Of a stretch of DNA of 64,000 nucleotides, positions 63,734 to 64,000 are shown piece after piece. Origin of the DNA: Punica granatum (Eukaryota > Streptophyta > Magnoliopsida > Myrtales > Lythraceae). A model generated the notes under the pieces. It was not told the origin of the DNA. It was given only the letters and a program-made list of their open reading frames with translations, and made no database searches. How positions within the stretch are numbered: position 1 is the first letter of the stretch; each line of letters begins with the position of its first letter. The DNA lies in NCBI RefSeq assembly GCF_007655135.1, contig NW_022204371.1, positions 124,001-188,000 on the forward strand, read 5' to 3'. The position numbers and the translations under genes were made by a program.

Positions 63734-64000
63734 GGCCATAAGCTGCCAACAACTCCTTTCCTCAGAAAGTTTGTTCCTAACTAATTATAATTCATCTCAA
63801 CGTGAGCTTAACAAAAATTGTTGAGAATTAGAACCTTGAAAAATTAAGTAGAAAACCACGAAATTAAAAGAAAAAAACTGGGTACCAATCATTACCTATC
63901 ATCTTAAATTTTTGGGTTTGAGATTAATGCAATCACTTATATGTAGGTCAAATGGTTTACAAAAATAAACTCAATTATAAATTTGAGACGAATTAAGTGA
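63734..64000. other. Intergenic DNA to the window end
   Basis: AT-rich, no gene seen. Confidence 0.6.

Overview
The window is plant nuclear DNA made almost entirely of transposable elements. The evidence is the set of families present: Ty3/gypsy elements of the Tat/Ogre lineage with very long LTRs (4.0-5.0 kb), a Ty1/copia element of the Tork/Tnt1 type primed by initiator tRNA-Met, an L1-type LINE, a tRNA-derived SINE and TIR-bearing MITE-like elements. I found no convincing host protein gene, rRNA or tRNA gene. The species cannot be named from the sequence.

Layout. 1-8275: the 3' part of Tat element A (+), with RNase H, integrase, a 3' tandem array, the polypurine tract (PPT) and a 3' LTR. 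8276-24905: Tat element B (-), with a truncated 3' LTR, PPT, tandem array, a decayed integrase/RNase H/RT/protease/gag, a predicted 189-bp intron between protease and RT, a tRNA primer-binding site and a complete 5' LTR. Element A appears to have landed inside the 3' LTR of B. 24906-27060: unclassified spacer. 27060-43163: element C (+), a Tat-like derivative with no recognisable gag or pol: a 3' LTR half, PBS, short leader, 3.3 kb of non-coding interior and a tandem array. Two solo LTRs sit inside its leader: D (+, 29192-34225, TSD GCGTC) and E (-, 34503-38958, TSD AGAGC). 43164-46913: another Tat LTR (F, +), lacking its 3' end, starting inside the array of C. 46914-50035: a LINE (-) that lacks its 3' end and meets F at a clean break. 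50036-55465: a complete, young copia element (-) with near-identical LTRs and TSD GCTAT, inserted at the LINE's 5' side. 55466-64000: AT-rich intergenic DNA holding a Tourist-like MITE (TTA TSD), a SINE nested in a SINE, a 1.9-kb solo LTR (TSD CCCCC), short tandem duplications and a candidate inverted-repeat element.

There is no operon-like cooperation here. The logic is one of layering: insertion, LTR-LTR recombination to solo LTRs, truncation, and expansion of tandem arrays in the 3' untranslated regions of Tat elements. Only the copia element looks recently active, and its polyprotein frame is broken by one TAG. I did not find an undescribed multi-gene system. The most distinctive features are the element-specific 3' arrays, the non-coding element C and the tail-to-tail solo LTR pair D/E.
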